Assembly: GCF_002414005.1 (NCBI RefSeq)
Contig: NZ_DHYG01000064.1
Location: 1 to 41,846 of the forward strand
Origin: Psychrobacter sp. UBA5136
GTDB taxonomy: Bacteria; Pseudomonadota; Gammaproteobacteria; Pseudomonadales; Moraxellaceae
Direction of reading: 5' to 3'
Length of the DNA stretch: 41,846 bases
Program-made: the position numbers and the translations under genes
In this document: piece after piece, positions 1 to 8,046 of the stretch
Layout of the letters: every line of letters begins with the position of its first letter
Numbering within the stretch: position 1 is the stretch's first letter
The notes under the pieces: model-generated
The model's database searches: none
What the model saw: the letters and a program-made list of their open reading frames with translations, nothing else
What the model was told of the DNA's origin: nothing

Positions 1-154
1 AGAACGATTTAGTATACAAAGAGTGCGAGCAAGAGATTTATGGCATTTGTCTCATCGATTGATTCGTAAGATTCTGTCACACAATCTGTGCTTTGTACTC
101 AACAAAAAACTTGGTAACCCGCCTCTTCAGTTTGATTTGCTTATTTCAAGTTGA
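1..154 (+). mobile_element. C-terminal end of a transposase (cut by window edge)
   Basis: An open frame enters from the left edge (first full codon at base 2) and stops at TGA 152-154, giving about 50 residues. It carries a basic stretch RVRARDLWHLSHRLIRKIL followed by SHNLCFVLNKKLG and a short hydrophobic end. This arginine-rich helix plus hydrophobic tail resembles the C-termini of DDE transposases, possibly IS982-like, but the catalytic residues lie outside the window so the family is a guess. The IS end must lie between about 154 and the 3' end of the adjacent efflux gene; I could not define a terminal inverted repeat. Confidence 0.4.
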
Positions 155-178
155 GAGTGGGGTCAATTTAATTGATAT

Positions 179-1759
179 CTATACACCGCGCTGTGAGCTC
201 TTACTCTTTCTTCTCATACGGTGTTTTTGCAGTCGTCTTTGTAATCGACGGCGCAGCCTTGTCATACGGCGCAAAGGAGACAGTTTCCACACCGTGGTCG
301 GTAAAATATCACGAAACGATGCATTGGTGCCTGTTTGTGCGCGAAACTCCTCAGACCTTTGCGCCGCTTCTTCTGCAGGCAAGATTTTACCTTTACGCCA
401 GCCGCCGTACAGATACAATCCTATCCCCATCAAGGCCGTCGCCACCATCCCTGCTGGAAAAGACAACCAGAGGGCATCCTCACCAAGTGTTGGATAAAGC
501 CCAAAAGCAAAGCCAAGACGTACCGGATACATCGAAATCACCATAACGATCAGCGGCCAGATCACGTAGCCGTTGGCACGCATGGTGCCAAACAGCACTT
601 GCGCGACCCCAAAGAACAGATATCCCCACGTTGCCATGAGTTGAATATGCCGCCCGATTGGCACCGCTGCACTATCACTGCCAAGGAAAAGCCCCAAAAC
701 GGTTTTATCAAAAATGGTCAGCACTGCGATCATGGCGCCTGTCAAAATTAAATTAAAGATAAGCCCCCAGCGGGTGATGCCCGCAACGCGATTCCATTGA
801 TTGGCACCGATGTTCTGTGCGACCATCGCACTGGCCGCGGCACTGAGCGCCATTGCAGGCATCTGCACGTAGGTCCAAAGCTGCTGGGTCGCGCTGTAAG
901 CGGCCGTTGTCTGTACCCCTTCGCGGTTGATTAGCGACAGCATCGTAAGCGCCGCAGAGGAGATTACAATCATCTGTAGACCCATCGGCAGCCCCTTTGA
1001 AAACATTGACTTTATGATGTCTCGGTCTGCGCGCAAAAAACGCAGCTCTGGCAGTCTAAGTGCCAGTACAGAACCGCGCAGATACATGGTAGCGACCATA
1101 CCAATCAGCGCTAGCGTGTTGGCGACAGCGGTTGCAAAAGCTGAGCCAAATATGCCCCATTCGGGAAACAGGCCTATACCCAAAATAAGCGTCGGCGTCA
1201 AAACCAAATCAATAATGACCGATATAATGATAAACCAAAGCGGCGTCGTAGAATCGCCCGTCCCACGTAGCGCCATCATGATGAGTGTAAACGTCAAGGT
1301 GACGGGCATCGCAACAAAAATCATCCGCAGATAGGTCAAAGCAAGGCCTGCCGCGCTTGCTGGCGTACCCAGTAGATCAAGGAGCATCGGCGCAAATATC
1401 CACCCGACTGCCGCCACCAAGACACTTATCGGGATAATACTACCCAGCGCCGTGCCCATGGTTTTTTTGACCATAGTGTCGTTACGGCGGCCCATGGCCT
1501 GACCAATCAAAATGGTAGCCGCCATACCAAAACCAAAAACGAAGGAGATCAGGATAAACATCAAGATGTTGCCGTTCGCCGTCGCTGCCAGTGCCTCTTC
1601 ACCTAAAAACCGGCCTACCCAGATGGCATTGATCGAACCGTTTAACGACTGCAGCGCCGATGATCCTAATGTTGGCAAGGCAAACAGCAGCATCGTTTTA
1701 GCAATTGAGCCTTCGGTAAGGTCGCGCCGTTTTTTAGTGGAAATACTTGTGTTACTCAA
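179..1759 (-). CDS. MATE family multidrug efflux transporter
   Basis: Inner-membrane antiporter expected to export drugs or metabolites using a Na+ or H+ gradient. The 526-residue protein has about twelve hydrophobic segments and the MATE opening (EGSIAKTMLLFALPTLG, then IWVGRFLGEEALAA), with a second-half repeat around GLPMGLQMIVISSAA. The chosen start is TTG at 1759 because AAGGA lies six bases upstream; an upstream TTG at 1783 has no such site. The last 35 or so residues are strongly arginine/lysine-rich and unlike a MATE tail. Another frame over the same bases encodes a more ordinary tail ending in TPYEKKE with a TAA at 201-203. A one-base change in the A run at 303-306 would join the two, so the annotated 3' end is probably frameshifted. 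The gene is divergent from lip1 and substrate specificity cannot be read from sequence. Confidence 0.88.
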   Translation of the reverse strand: MSNTSISTKKRRDLTEGSIAKTMLLFALPTLGSSALQSLNGSINAIWVGRFLGEEALAATANGNILMFILISFVFGFGMAATILIGQAMGRRNDTMVKKTMGTALGSIIPISVLVAAVGWIFAPMLLDLLGTPASAAGLALTYLRMIFVAMPVTLTFTLIMMALRGTGDSTTPLWFIIISVIIDLVLTPTLILGIGLFPEWGIFGSAFATAVANTLALIGMVATMYLRGSVLALRLPELRFLRADRDIIKSMFSKGLPMGLQMIVISSAALTMLSLINREGVQTTAAYSATQQLWTYVQMPAMALSAAASAMVAQNIGANQWNRVAGITRWGLIFNLILTGAMIAVLTIFDKTVLGLFLGSDSAAVPIGRHIQLMATWGYLFFGVAQVLFGTMRANGYVIWPLIVMVISMYPVRLGFAFGLYPTLGEDALWLSFPAGMVATALMGIGLYLYGGWRKGKILPAEEAAQRSEEFRAQTGTNASFRDILPTTVWKLSPLRRMTRLRRRLQRRLQKHRMRRKSKSSQRGV

Positions 1760-2195
1760 TGTGCATCCTTTTGCGCCATCCAAGTTGGCTTTGACTGTTG
1801 GTAAATATACGTCCTACGAAAGATGGCAAATAGTTAACTTGAGATTGATGAAATACGGTTAATGCAGTAAAAATGCTTATTATAAGTGACAATGCTCGCG
1901 CCATCTTTATTAGAGTGGTAAGCAAATAAAGTAGCGTGATAATCTGTTGTAGTAATCATGTTATTTTGCTTTTAAGGTTATCTCTTACTTATGATAAAAA
2001 ACGTCAAAAGATAAGAAACGTCAGAAAATATTGGCAAAAAGAGGTTTGGCAAAAACAGACGAGGATAATCACGCCACATTGCCTTTTTCCCAGCTTTCGC
2101 TTACATCGCGGCGGTCATGGTTTACGCTTGAATTAAGCGAGTGCTAAGCTTATGCTTTTTAATTTACTCTGCCAGATATTAACAAGGAAGTTTCG
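1760..2195. other. Divergent intergenic region, MATE gene / lip1
   Basis: About 440 AT-rich bases between two divergently transcribed genes. It should hold promoters for both. I can point only to a lip1 promoter candidate (separate entry); short frames here have no ribosome site or recognisable product. Confidence 0.6.
2128..2156 (+). promoter_or_regulatory. Candidate sigma-70 promoter of lip1
   Basis: TTGAAT (2128-2133) and TATGCT (2151-2156) are separated by 17 bases, about 40 bases before the lip1 start. The spacing is ideal and the hexamers are partial matches to TTGACA/TATAAT. This is pattern matching only. Confidence 0.35.
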
Positions 2196-3143
2196 ATGCT
2201 ATTAAAACGCCTGTGCCTTGCCGCGCTTTTTAGTCTTTCAGTCGTTGGCTGTACCACCGCGCCCAACACTTTAGCCGTCAATACCACCCAAAAGCTAGTT
2301 CAGTATGAACGTAACAAGTCTGATTTAGAAGTAAAGGTACTAACATTGTCCTCTGGCGATAAAATGGTTTATGCCGAAAACGGCAATGTAACAGGCGAGC
2401 CGTTATTACTCATTCATGGTTTTGGCGGTAATAAAGACAACTTCACCCGCATCGCCAGTCAGTTAGAAGGCTATCATCTGATCATTCCAGATTTGCTTGG
2501 GTTTGGTGAGTCTAGTAAACCGATGAGCGCAGATTATCGCTCGGAGGCGCAAGCGGCGCGCTTACATGAGCTGCTGCAAGCCAAAGGTTTGGCAAATCGT
2601 GTCCATGTCGGCGGCAATTCGATGGGCGGCGCTATCAGCGTGGCTTATGCGGCAAAGTATCCAAACGACGTCAAAAGCTTATGGCTCGTCGATAGCGCAG
2701 GCTTTTGGTCAGTTGGCATTCCTAAATCGCTAGAAGGGGCGACGCTAGAAAACAATCCGCTGCTGGTTAATAGCAATGAAGACTTCTATAAGATGTACGA
2801 TTTTGTCATGTACAAGCCGCCTTATCTGCCAAAATCGGTCAAAGCGGTATTTGCGCAAGAACGTATCGCCAATAAAGAGCTGGACGCCAAAATCCTCGAG
2901 CAAATCGTCACCGACAATGTCGAGGAGCGTGCCAAAATTATCGCCCAATATAACATTTCAACGCTGGTCGTTTGGGGTGAAAAAGATCAAGTGATTAAAC
3001 CTGAAACGGTCAAGCTTATAAAACAAATCATCCCGCAAGCGCAAGTGATTATGATGCCAGAGGTTGGTCATGTACCGATGATTGAGGCGGTGGAGCAAAC
3101 GGCGGACGATTATAAGGCGTTTCGTGAAGGGTTAAAGAAATAG
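2196..3143 (+). CDS. lip1: Alpha/beta-hydrolase lipase, Lip1-like lipoprotein
   Basis: Ester/lipid hydrolase of the family V lipase type, probably anchored in the envelope. Residues 1-19 form a lipoprotein signal with lipobox VVGC (Cys19). The alpha/beta-hydrolase signs are the oxyanion motif IHGFGG (73-78), the nucleophile elbow GNSMGG (Ser142), the acid in WGEKD and the C-terminal VGHVPM histidine. The 315-residue length and much of the sequence match what I remember of Psychrobacter immobilis Lip1 (about 317 aa), a cold-active lipase, which also argues for the genus. The start has AAGGAA seven bases upstream. It is a single-gene unit followed by a hairpin at 3148. Whether it prefers long- or short-chain esters is not visible. 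Confidence 0.92.
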   Translation: MLLKRLCLAALFSLSVVGCTTAPNTLAVNTTQKLVQYERNKSDLEVKVLTLSSGDKMVYAENGNVTGEPLLLIHGFGGNKDNFTRIASQLEGYHLIIPDLLGFGESSKPMSADYRSEAQAARLHELLQAKGLANRVHVGGNSMGGAISVAYAAKYPNDVKSLWLVDSAGFWSVGIPKSLEGATLENNPLLVNSNEDFYKMYDFVMYKPPYLPKSVKAVFAQERIANKELDAKILEQIVTDNVEERAKIIAQYNISTLVVWGEKDQVIKPETVKLIKQIIPQAQVIMMPEVGHVPMIEAVEQTADDYKAFREGLKK

Positions 3144-3147
3144 TACC

Positions 3148-3174
3148 GTAGGCTGGGCTTTTAACCCAGCCTAC
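3148..3174. repeat. Intergenic hairpin between convergent lip1 and NMO gene
   Basis: A perfect 10-bp inverted repeat GTAGGCTGGG / CCCAGCCTAC with a 7-base loop lies between the two stop codons. There is no U tract on either strand, so it resembles a REP-like intergenic palindrome more than a classic terminator, though it may still stop or protect both transcripts. Confidence 0.6.
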
Positions 3175-3184
3175 CTGAATCAAA

Positions 3185-4228
3185 CTATAAATCTTTGACC
3201 AGGCGCTTGAGCAATTCAAGCGTACTTTCCTGTCTGACCAAAGCCACCCCTTGACCTGCCCATAAAGACTGATGTTCTGCATCTAGGTTGTTTTTTGCAT
3301 GCGCTCGCAAGTTTTTGGTCATGGCATTTAATTGAGGGTAGGGCGGTAGTTTGTGCGCATTTTCAAATTGACCAAAGTCGCGCAGATAATCGTTTAACAA
3401 TCCGCGCGCCTGCTTCCCTGAAAACAGCCTAGTTAAGCGCGTCTCGCTACTGCGCTTACCCAGACTGACATCAAGCAGCGCTTGTTTATACGTATCATTA
3501 ATACCGCATTTATCGGTGGTCAAAAATGCTGTGCCTATTTGCGCAAGCTCTGCGCCTGCTGTTTGTACCGCTTTGATGGCTTGCCCCGTCATAATCCCGC
3601 CAGCTGCAATCAAAGGAACATCGGTGCACGCGCGCGTTTGGCTAATCAGCGTCAATAAACCTAGTGGATCGTTGGCACTTTCTTGCAACCAGCCACCGCG
3701 ATGGCCGCCAGCTTCCGAGCCCTGAATACATACCGCATCGACGCCAATCTCTGCCCATGCTTTTGCTTCCAACGGATGATTGGCAGTACCGATGACGCGC
3801 GTACCTAACTCCTGTAAACGCTGCACTTGCTCGGCGCTGATAATGCCAAAGGTGAAACTCGCCACAGGGACGGGATTGTCATAAAGCACTTGCAGCTGCT
3901 CAGAAAAATTGAGCGCAGGGCGTTTAGGTAACGCCATGCCTATACTATTTTTTTGATAATACTCGCTTAACCAAGCAGGGATTTCGCTATCCAAGGTATT
4001 AGAATCATGCTCCGATAACACCATCAGATTGATCATAAAGGGGCGATTGGTGAGCGATTTAAGAATATTAATGTGCTCATTTAAAACCGATGGTGCCGTC
4101 GTCCCACCGCCCAGTGATCCCAACCCGCCAAAGTTACTTACTGTCGCTGCCAGCTCTGGCGTGGTTGCGCCTGCCATCGGCGCTTGCACGATAGGATGGG
4201 TTAAATCAAAGGTTTTAAGTAAGGTCAT
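3185..4228 (-). CDS. Nitronate monooxygenase (2-nitropropane dioxygenase family)
   Basis: FMN-dependent enzyme that oxidises alkyl nitronates such as propionate-3-nitronate to carbonyl compounds and nitrite, a detoxification role; cytoplasmic. The 347-residue protein is a TIM barrel of the NMO/FabK type. The N-terminal strand PIVQAPMAGATTPELA and the glycine cluster GGLGSLGGG fit the flavin site, GSEAGGHRGGW carries the conserved histidine (His176), and AAGGIMTGQAI plus the following AQIGTAF fit the phosphate-binding end. The ATG at 4228 has AGGACG upstream. It converges on lip1 and shows no operon partner. A FabK-like enoyl reductase is the alternative, but the EAGGHRG motif favours NMO. Confidence 0.88.
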   Translation of the reverse strand: MTLLKTFDLTHPIVQAPMAGATTPELAATVSNFGGLGSLGGGTTAPSVLNEHINILKSLTNRPFMINLMVLSEHDSNTLDSEIPAWLSEYYQKNSIGMALPKRPALNFSEQLQVLYDNPVPVASFTFGIISAEQVQRLQELGTRVIGTANHPLEAKAWAEIGVDAVCIQGSEAGGHRGGWLQESANDPLGLLTLISQTRACTDVPLIAAGGIMTGQAIKAVQTAGAELAQIGTAFLTTDKCGINDTYKQALLDVSLGKRSSETRLTRLFSGKQARGLLNDYLRDFGQFENAHKLPPYPQLNAMTKNLRAHAKNNLDAEHQSLWAGQGVALVRQESTLELLKRLVKDL

Positions 4229-4424
4229 GACGGGCGTCCTTGTTGTGTTATGAGGAGATTTGCATGACTTACTTTAGCAAAGCTGAACGGCAAGCGTGTT
4301 AGATAATGTGTATTTAGTTATGCAATAAAAGAAGAAGGTTTCCATTATAAAAGCAATGTTTTTTAAGACTAGTGCTCATTTATTTAACCTAACTGCCTAG
4401 CTTAAACGCTTAATGCAACTAAAA

Positions 4425-4967
4425 TTAACCCGCCGGCGGCCACGGGCGATCTTTATCGCTCTCTATCCATTCTGCCACATAGCCTGACGGAGGAAACTTC
4501 CAATCAGATCGACCTAGTGCCGCTAATACACGGGCGGTATCCACCACTCTACCGCCTTCTGTAACCCCCGTTCTTAGCAGCATAGACGAGCAGGGTTTGC
4601 CCTTCACCCACATCGAATGCTCAAGATATATCCAGCGCTCATCGAAGCCTGCAATATGTGTCTTGATAGTGACTTTATCTAACAGACGAATACGCTTACG
4701 GTATTGAATATTGCTACCTGCTACCACCATACCCCAGCGTTTTTTGAGTAACAAACGCCCAAGACCAGTACGGATGATAAAGTCTGTACGGCCGATGTCA
4801 TATACTGTCAAAGCCCTACCGTTATTCATCTCAAGCATTGGATCAAGGTCGGTAAGACTACAGCGCACTGTCACCTCGCTGGTCTGCGTTAGATCTAAAG
4901 ACTGACCTTTTATGTTAGCGATGACCGCCCTAACGATAGACTTGGTATAGCGTAGATAAGGATACAT
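4425..4967 (-). CDS. Hotdog-fold thioesterase (THEM6/4HBT-like)
   Basis: Predicted acyl-CoA thioesterase or thioesterase-like protein, 180 residues. The hotdog signature is the DLDPMLEMNNGRALTVYDIGRTDF region (about 37-60) containing the MNN and D..R.D pattern of this family, followed by the strand-rich core GMVVAGSNIQYRKRIRLLDKVTIKT. It starts 51 bases after the YheT-type hydrolase on the same strand, so the two are probably co-transcribed; both may act on lipid-derived thioesters or esters, which is inference. No signal peptide or membrane anchor is obvious. The substrate is unknown. Confidence 0.75.
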   Translation of the reverse strand: MYPYLRYTKSIVRAVIANIKGQSLDLTQTSEVTVRCSLTDLDPMLEMNNGRALTVYDIGRTDFIIRTGLGRLLLKKRWGMVVAGSNIQYRKRIRLLDKVTIKTHIAGFDERWIYLEHSMWVKGKPCSSMLLRTGVTEGGRVVDTARVLAALGRSDWKFPPSGYVAEWIESDKDRPWPPAG

Positions 4968-5018
4968 AGCGTAATCTCAAAAGTTCAAAGGTAGGTCTAA
5001 AATTGGCTAAAATAAGTA

Positions 5019-6065
5019 TTAGGCGTCAGAGTTGTTAGACGGCACGCCAATAGACTCAAAATAAGCACTGACGGTTTCGGGTAACCAGTTGATATCTAAT
5101 CTTGATTGTTTATAAAGATGCGTCGATTTGTCTCTGTCCGTGCGATAACGGATAAAGCCCACATGCCCACCATGTTCGGTGTCCAAAATAGTGACGCTGT
5201 CAGAGACATCGTTTGGCGTGGCGGTAAAACCAAGGAAAGGGTCGTCTTTGGCACTAATTAATAATAAAGGCTTGGTCACTTTTATCAAATAAGGCAGGGC
5301 CGATGAGGCGTAATAATAATGATTGTTAGAGCGGTAGCCATGGCGCGGCGCGGTGAAAATATCATCAAAGTCACTGATGCGATTGACCGCTTTGATGGAA
5401 TCAATCTCATCTTTGGTAATGTCATTAGCCAAGGCTTTTTTGATAATGGGATTAAGCAAATACGGCGTATAAATACGATGGCTCAAAAAGCTGTGCATAC
5501 TCAGCGCCGCAGACGACATATCGACGGGCGCTGAAATCACCGCCGCGCCATCACATAGCGCTTTATCGCCATATTCGCCCATATATTTAGCCAGTGCATT
5601 ACCACCTAGTGACACGCCTACCGCGTATATATGGGCAAAGTTTTTGCGCAAATTCTCAAGCATATGGTGCAACTCGCCCGTATCCCCAGCGTTATAAAAC
5701 ACGCGACCGCTTGCAGGAATACCGCCACAGCTACGAAAATGCGCGACGACAAAGTGCCAGCCTTGTGCGTGCATCTGATAGGCCAAAGCGCGCGCATAAT
5801 GACTGTCGCTACTGCCTTCCATACCGTGAAATAGGACGATTAATGGCGTTTGTTCAAGCTCGCCGTTTTCTGTGTTTATAGGATGAACATCATAAAAGTC
5901 ATAAGCAATATCACTTTCATCCAACGAATCTTTTGCGACCACGCGGCGATACGTCGGCGTTTTGGGCGCAAAGAATTTGGGTAAAATGCTTTGTAGATGT
6001 GGATTGCTTAGCCAAAACGGCGGTTTAAAAGGGGCGGGCGCAAAGGTTTTATTTGTTTTCGGCAT
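5019..6065 (-). CDS. YheT-family alpha/beta hydrolase
   Basis: A 348-residue hydrolase of the YheT/EMB8 group (ABHD1/2/3 relatives), probably an esterase or lipase on membrane-derived substrates. The N-terminal FKPPFWLSNPHLQSILP is characteristic of the family. The catalytic signs are HGMEGSSDSHY (oxyanion loop, about 80-90), the nucleophile elbow GVSLGG (Ser152), an acid in SAKDDPF and a histidine in EHGGHVGF. No signal sequence is seen. It is first in a likely two-gene operon with the thioesterase. The ATG at 6065 has only a weak ribosome site. Physiological substrate unknown. Confidence 0.85.
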   Translation of the reverse strand: MPKTNKTFAPAPFKPPFWLSNPHLQSILPKFFAPKTPTYRRVVAKDSLDESDIAYDFYDVHPINTENGELEQTPLIVLFHGMEGSSDSHYARALAYQMHAQGWHFVVAHFRSCGGIPASGRVFYNAGDTGELHHMLENLRKNFAHIYAVGVSLGGNALAKYMGEYGDKALCDGAAVISAPVDMSSAALSMHSFLSHRIYTPYLLNPIIKKALANDITKDEIDSIKAVNRISDFDDIFTAPRHGYRSNNHYYYASSALPYLIKVTKPLLLISAKDDPFLGFTATPNDVSDSVTILDTEHGGHVGFIRYRTDRDKSTHLYKQSRLDINWLPETVSAYFESIGVPSNNSDA

Positions 6066-6209
6066 AAAGGTTTCTTATTTAATGGTGGTTAAATTTATCG
6101 TTAAAATCGTCTCTAAGAATCAATGCCTTATCATACCGACGGGCGTTGCCAAAACCAATGCTTTTCAATGAACGCTCAGTGAACGCATGGTCACTCAAAA
6201 AATTATGAG

Positions 6210-6806
6210 TTAAGGTGATTGTAGGACGCGCCCATTCATCGCTAGGCGCTCTTTTAGATTATCAATATCTGCTTTGGCAAGCGACACGGTCAAGGTGACT
6301 TGCTTACTATAATTCACGTCATCAATACGGCCGCCTAAATCCTCGACCACATAGCGGCACTGCGCTTCGGTGGCAAACTCGGCGAGTATTTTTACTTGCG
6401 CCATTGGTACGTAGGGGAGCAATACCATTTCGTCTACCGCCGCTTGCGCAGAGCCGGCATAAGCGCGAGTCAAGCCGCCTGCGCCCAGTTTGATACCACC
6501 AAAATAACGTACTACGATAATAATGACGTTACCGATAGATTTATGCTGCAAGACATTTAATATCGGTCGTCCTGCGGTGCCATTTGGCTCGCCATCGTCG
6601 TCAAAGCCTGCGCTGGCGGTATTGTTAGGGTCGCCGATGATATACGCCCAGCAGTGGTGACGCGCATCGGCATATTGCGCGCGTAGCTGTTCCACGTGAA
6701 ACATGGCGTCTTCTCGTGAAGCCACCGGATAGGCGTGCGCAATAAACTCGGATTTTTTAATTTCTAAACGTGCCGTGACAGCATGTTTTAGCGTTTGATA
6801 ACTCAT
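6210..6806 (-). CDS. yigZ: YigZ/IMPACT family protein
   Basis: Two-domain protein of the UPF0029 family, 198 residues, close to the usual 200-205. The N-terminal impact domain has KKSEFIAHAYPV, HHCWAYIIG, DDGEPNGTAGRPIL (the most conserved stretch) and VRYFGGIKLGAGGLTRAY. The smaller C-terminal domain (about 135-198) is ferredoxin-like. The biochemical role in bacteria is not settled; a link to translation is proposed from the eukaryotic IMPACT relative. A parS-like site (6688-6703) lies in this coding sequence and gives the FHVEQ residues. The gene is divergent from the rsuA-type gene, with 196 bases between starts. Confidence 0.88.
   Translation of the reverse strand: MSYQTLKHAVTARLEIKKSEFIAHAYPVASREDAMFHVEQLRAQYADARHHCWAYIIGDPNNTASAGFDDDGEPNGTAGRPILNVLQHKSIGNVIIIVVRYFGGIKLGAGGLTRAYAGSAQAAVDEMVLLPYVPMAQVKILAEFATEAQCRYVVEDLGGRIDDVNYSKQVTLTVSLAKADIDNLKERLAMNGRVLQSP
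6688..6703. other. parS: parS-like ParB-binding site 1 (inside yigZ)
   Basis: TGTTCCACGTGAAACA matches the broadly conserved bacterial parS consensus TGTTTCACGTGAAACA at 15 of 16 positions, and TGTTnCACGTGnAACA fully. It lies inside yigZ. See the other sites at 10229, 11502 and 24811. Confidence 0.8.
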
Positions 6807-7002
6807 AGTTCATCAGGTCTAGGTTGGATATGGTAAACTTACTTAACTTTCACTGGCGTCCGTATTTGGCGCAGTGCTCATTTAATTTTTTCTTATAATA
6901 CCATTTCTAATTAGTTAAGACAGCGGACAAGCTTAGCACCCCTGCTGGTATCGTTGGCTTCTATTATAGAGTTGGTAATGTAAAACGGATGGTAGTAATC
7001 GT

Positions 7003-7707
7003 ATGCGTCTAGATAAATTTATTAGTAAAGCCACTGAGCTGTCGCGCAAAGAATCAAAGCGGATTTTGCACGCTGGTGAGGTGACAGTAAACGAGCAGGT
7101 CATCAAAGACCCAGGCTTACATGTCGATATCGTTAATGACGATGTGATGTGGGCGGGCGAGCCCTTATCGGTTGCTACGGGCAATCGCTATATCTTGCTG
7201 CATAAACCAGAGGGCTTTGAATGTACCTTAAAAGCCAAAGAATATCCTATCGTCACCGAGCTAATCGCCGTACCAGAGCTTGGCAGTTTGCGCATAGCTG
7301 GACGACTTGATGTCGATACCACAGGCGCGCTGCTTATCAGTGACGATGGCAGTTGGTTACACCGCGTGACCAGCCCTAAGCATGAGCATGCTAAAGTTTA
7401 TGAGCTAACCTTAGCAGATCCGATGGACAGCGATGCGCAAGAAAAAGCCATCAAAAAAGTGGCTGAAGGCATTTTATTAGAAGGCGATTATGAGCCGACC
7501 AAGCCCGCTACCCTTGAGTTTATCGATGAAACCCATGCGCGCCTGACCTTAGAGCAAGGCAAATACCATCAAGTAAAACGCATGATGGGCTACTTTGGTA
7601 ATCGAGTCACCGAGCTACACCGCGCCAGTATTGGGCATATTAATTTGGATGGTTTGGAGAGAGGCGACAGCCGTTTTTTAACGCCGGAAGAAGTGGCTAA
7701 ATTCTAA
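7003..7707 (+). CDS. rsuA: 16S rRNA pseudouridine synthase, RsuA type
   Basis: Converts a uridine of small-subunit rRNA to pseudouridine (position 516 in E. coli for RsuA). The protein has 234 residues, normal for the family. An S4 RNA-binding domain occupies about 1-40 (MRLDKFISKATELSRKE). The catalytic domain has LLHKPEGFECT and the active motif GRLDVDTTGALL, with the catalytic aspartate expected at Asp103. The C-terminal GKYHQVKRMMGYFGNRV...LHRASIG motif is typical of the RsuA/RluE/RluF branch. The missing tail and the short S4 linker favour RsuA over RluB or RluF. The ribosome site is weak. A terminator follows at 7756. Confidence 0.88.
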   Translation: MRLDKFISKATELSRKESKRILHAGEVTVNEQVIKDPGLHVDIVNDDVMWAGEPLSVATGNRYILLHKPEGFECTLKAKEYPIVTELIAVPELGSLRIAGRLDVDTTGALLISDDGSWLHRVTSPKHEHAKVYELTLADPMDSDAQEKAIKKVAEGILLEGDYEPTKPATLEFIDETHARLTLEQGKYHQVKRMMGYFGNRVTELHRASIGHINLDGLERGDSRFLTPEEVAKF

Positions 7708-7755
7708 ATTTGGTTTTTGCTAAACCCTAAAAACCGCTACCATAATTGCCCCAGT

Positions 7756-7786
7756 AAGCAGCCACTAAATGGTGCGCTGCTTTTTT
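7756..7786 (+). terminator. Rho-independent terminator of rsuA
   Basis: AAGCAGC (7756-7762) pairs with GCTGCTT (7776-7782), extended internally by CAC/GTG, and runs into a six-T tract (7781-7786), about 50 bases after the rsuA stop. Confidence 0.75.
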
Positions 7787-8046
7787 AATGCCTATCTTTT
7801 ATCCTTACTACCTCTTCTAGCCCTCTGTGTTGCCTATCTCTTAAAGCTCAGTAGCTGTTTTGCAAAATTGAGCCGTTATCACTTGGCAAAAATCCTCCTT
7901 ATGCTAAAGTCTGCCTAGCTTTTTTAATCTATATTTTTACATAATATCGTTGTCTTTATTAATAACGAGAGCGTTTAAAGCATTGCTGCTTTTAAAAACA
8001 ATGGCTCTTAAAAACAGCTATTAGAAACCAGATAGGACTGTCCTCT
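7787..8046 (+). other. Leader/promoter region of the DsbC-like gene
   Basis: With the terminator before it, this 339-base gap separates rsuA from the DsbC-like gene. It is AT-rich and presumably carries a promoter; I see no clear hexamer pair, RNA gene or small reading frame. Confidence 0.4.

Noticed and set aside
1936..2136. 66-codon plus-strand frame before lip1
   Set aside because: No ribosome site; overlaps the promoter region of lip1 and has no recognisable content.
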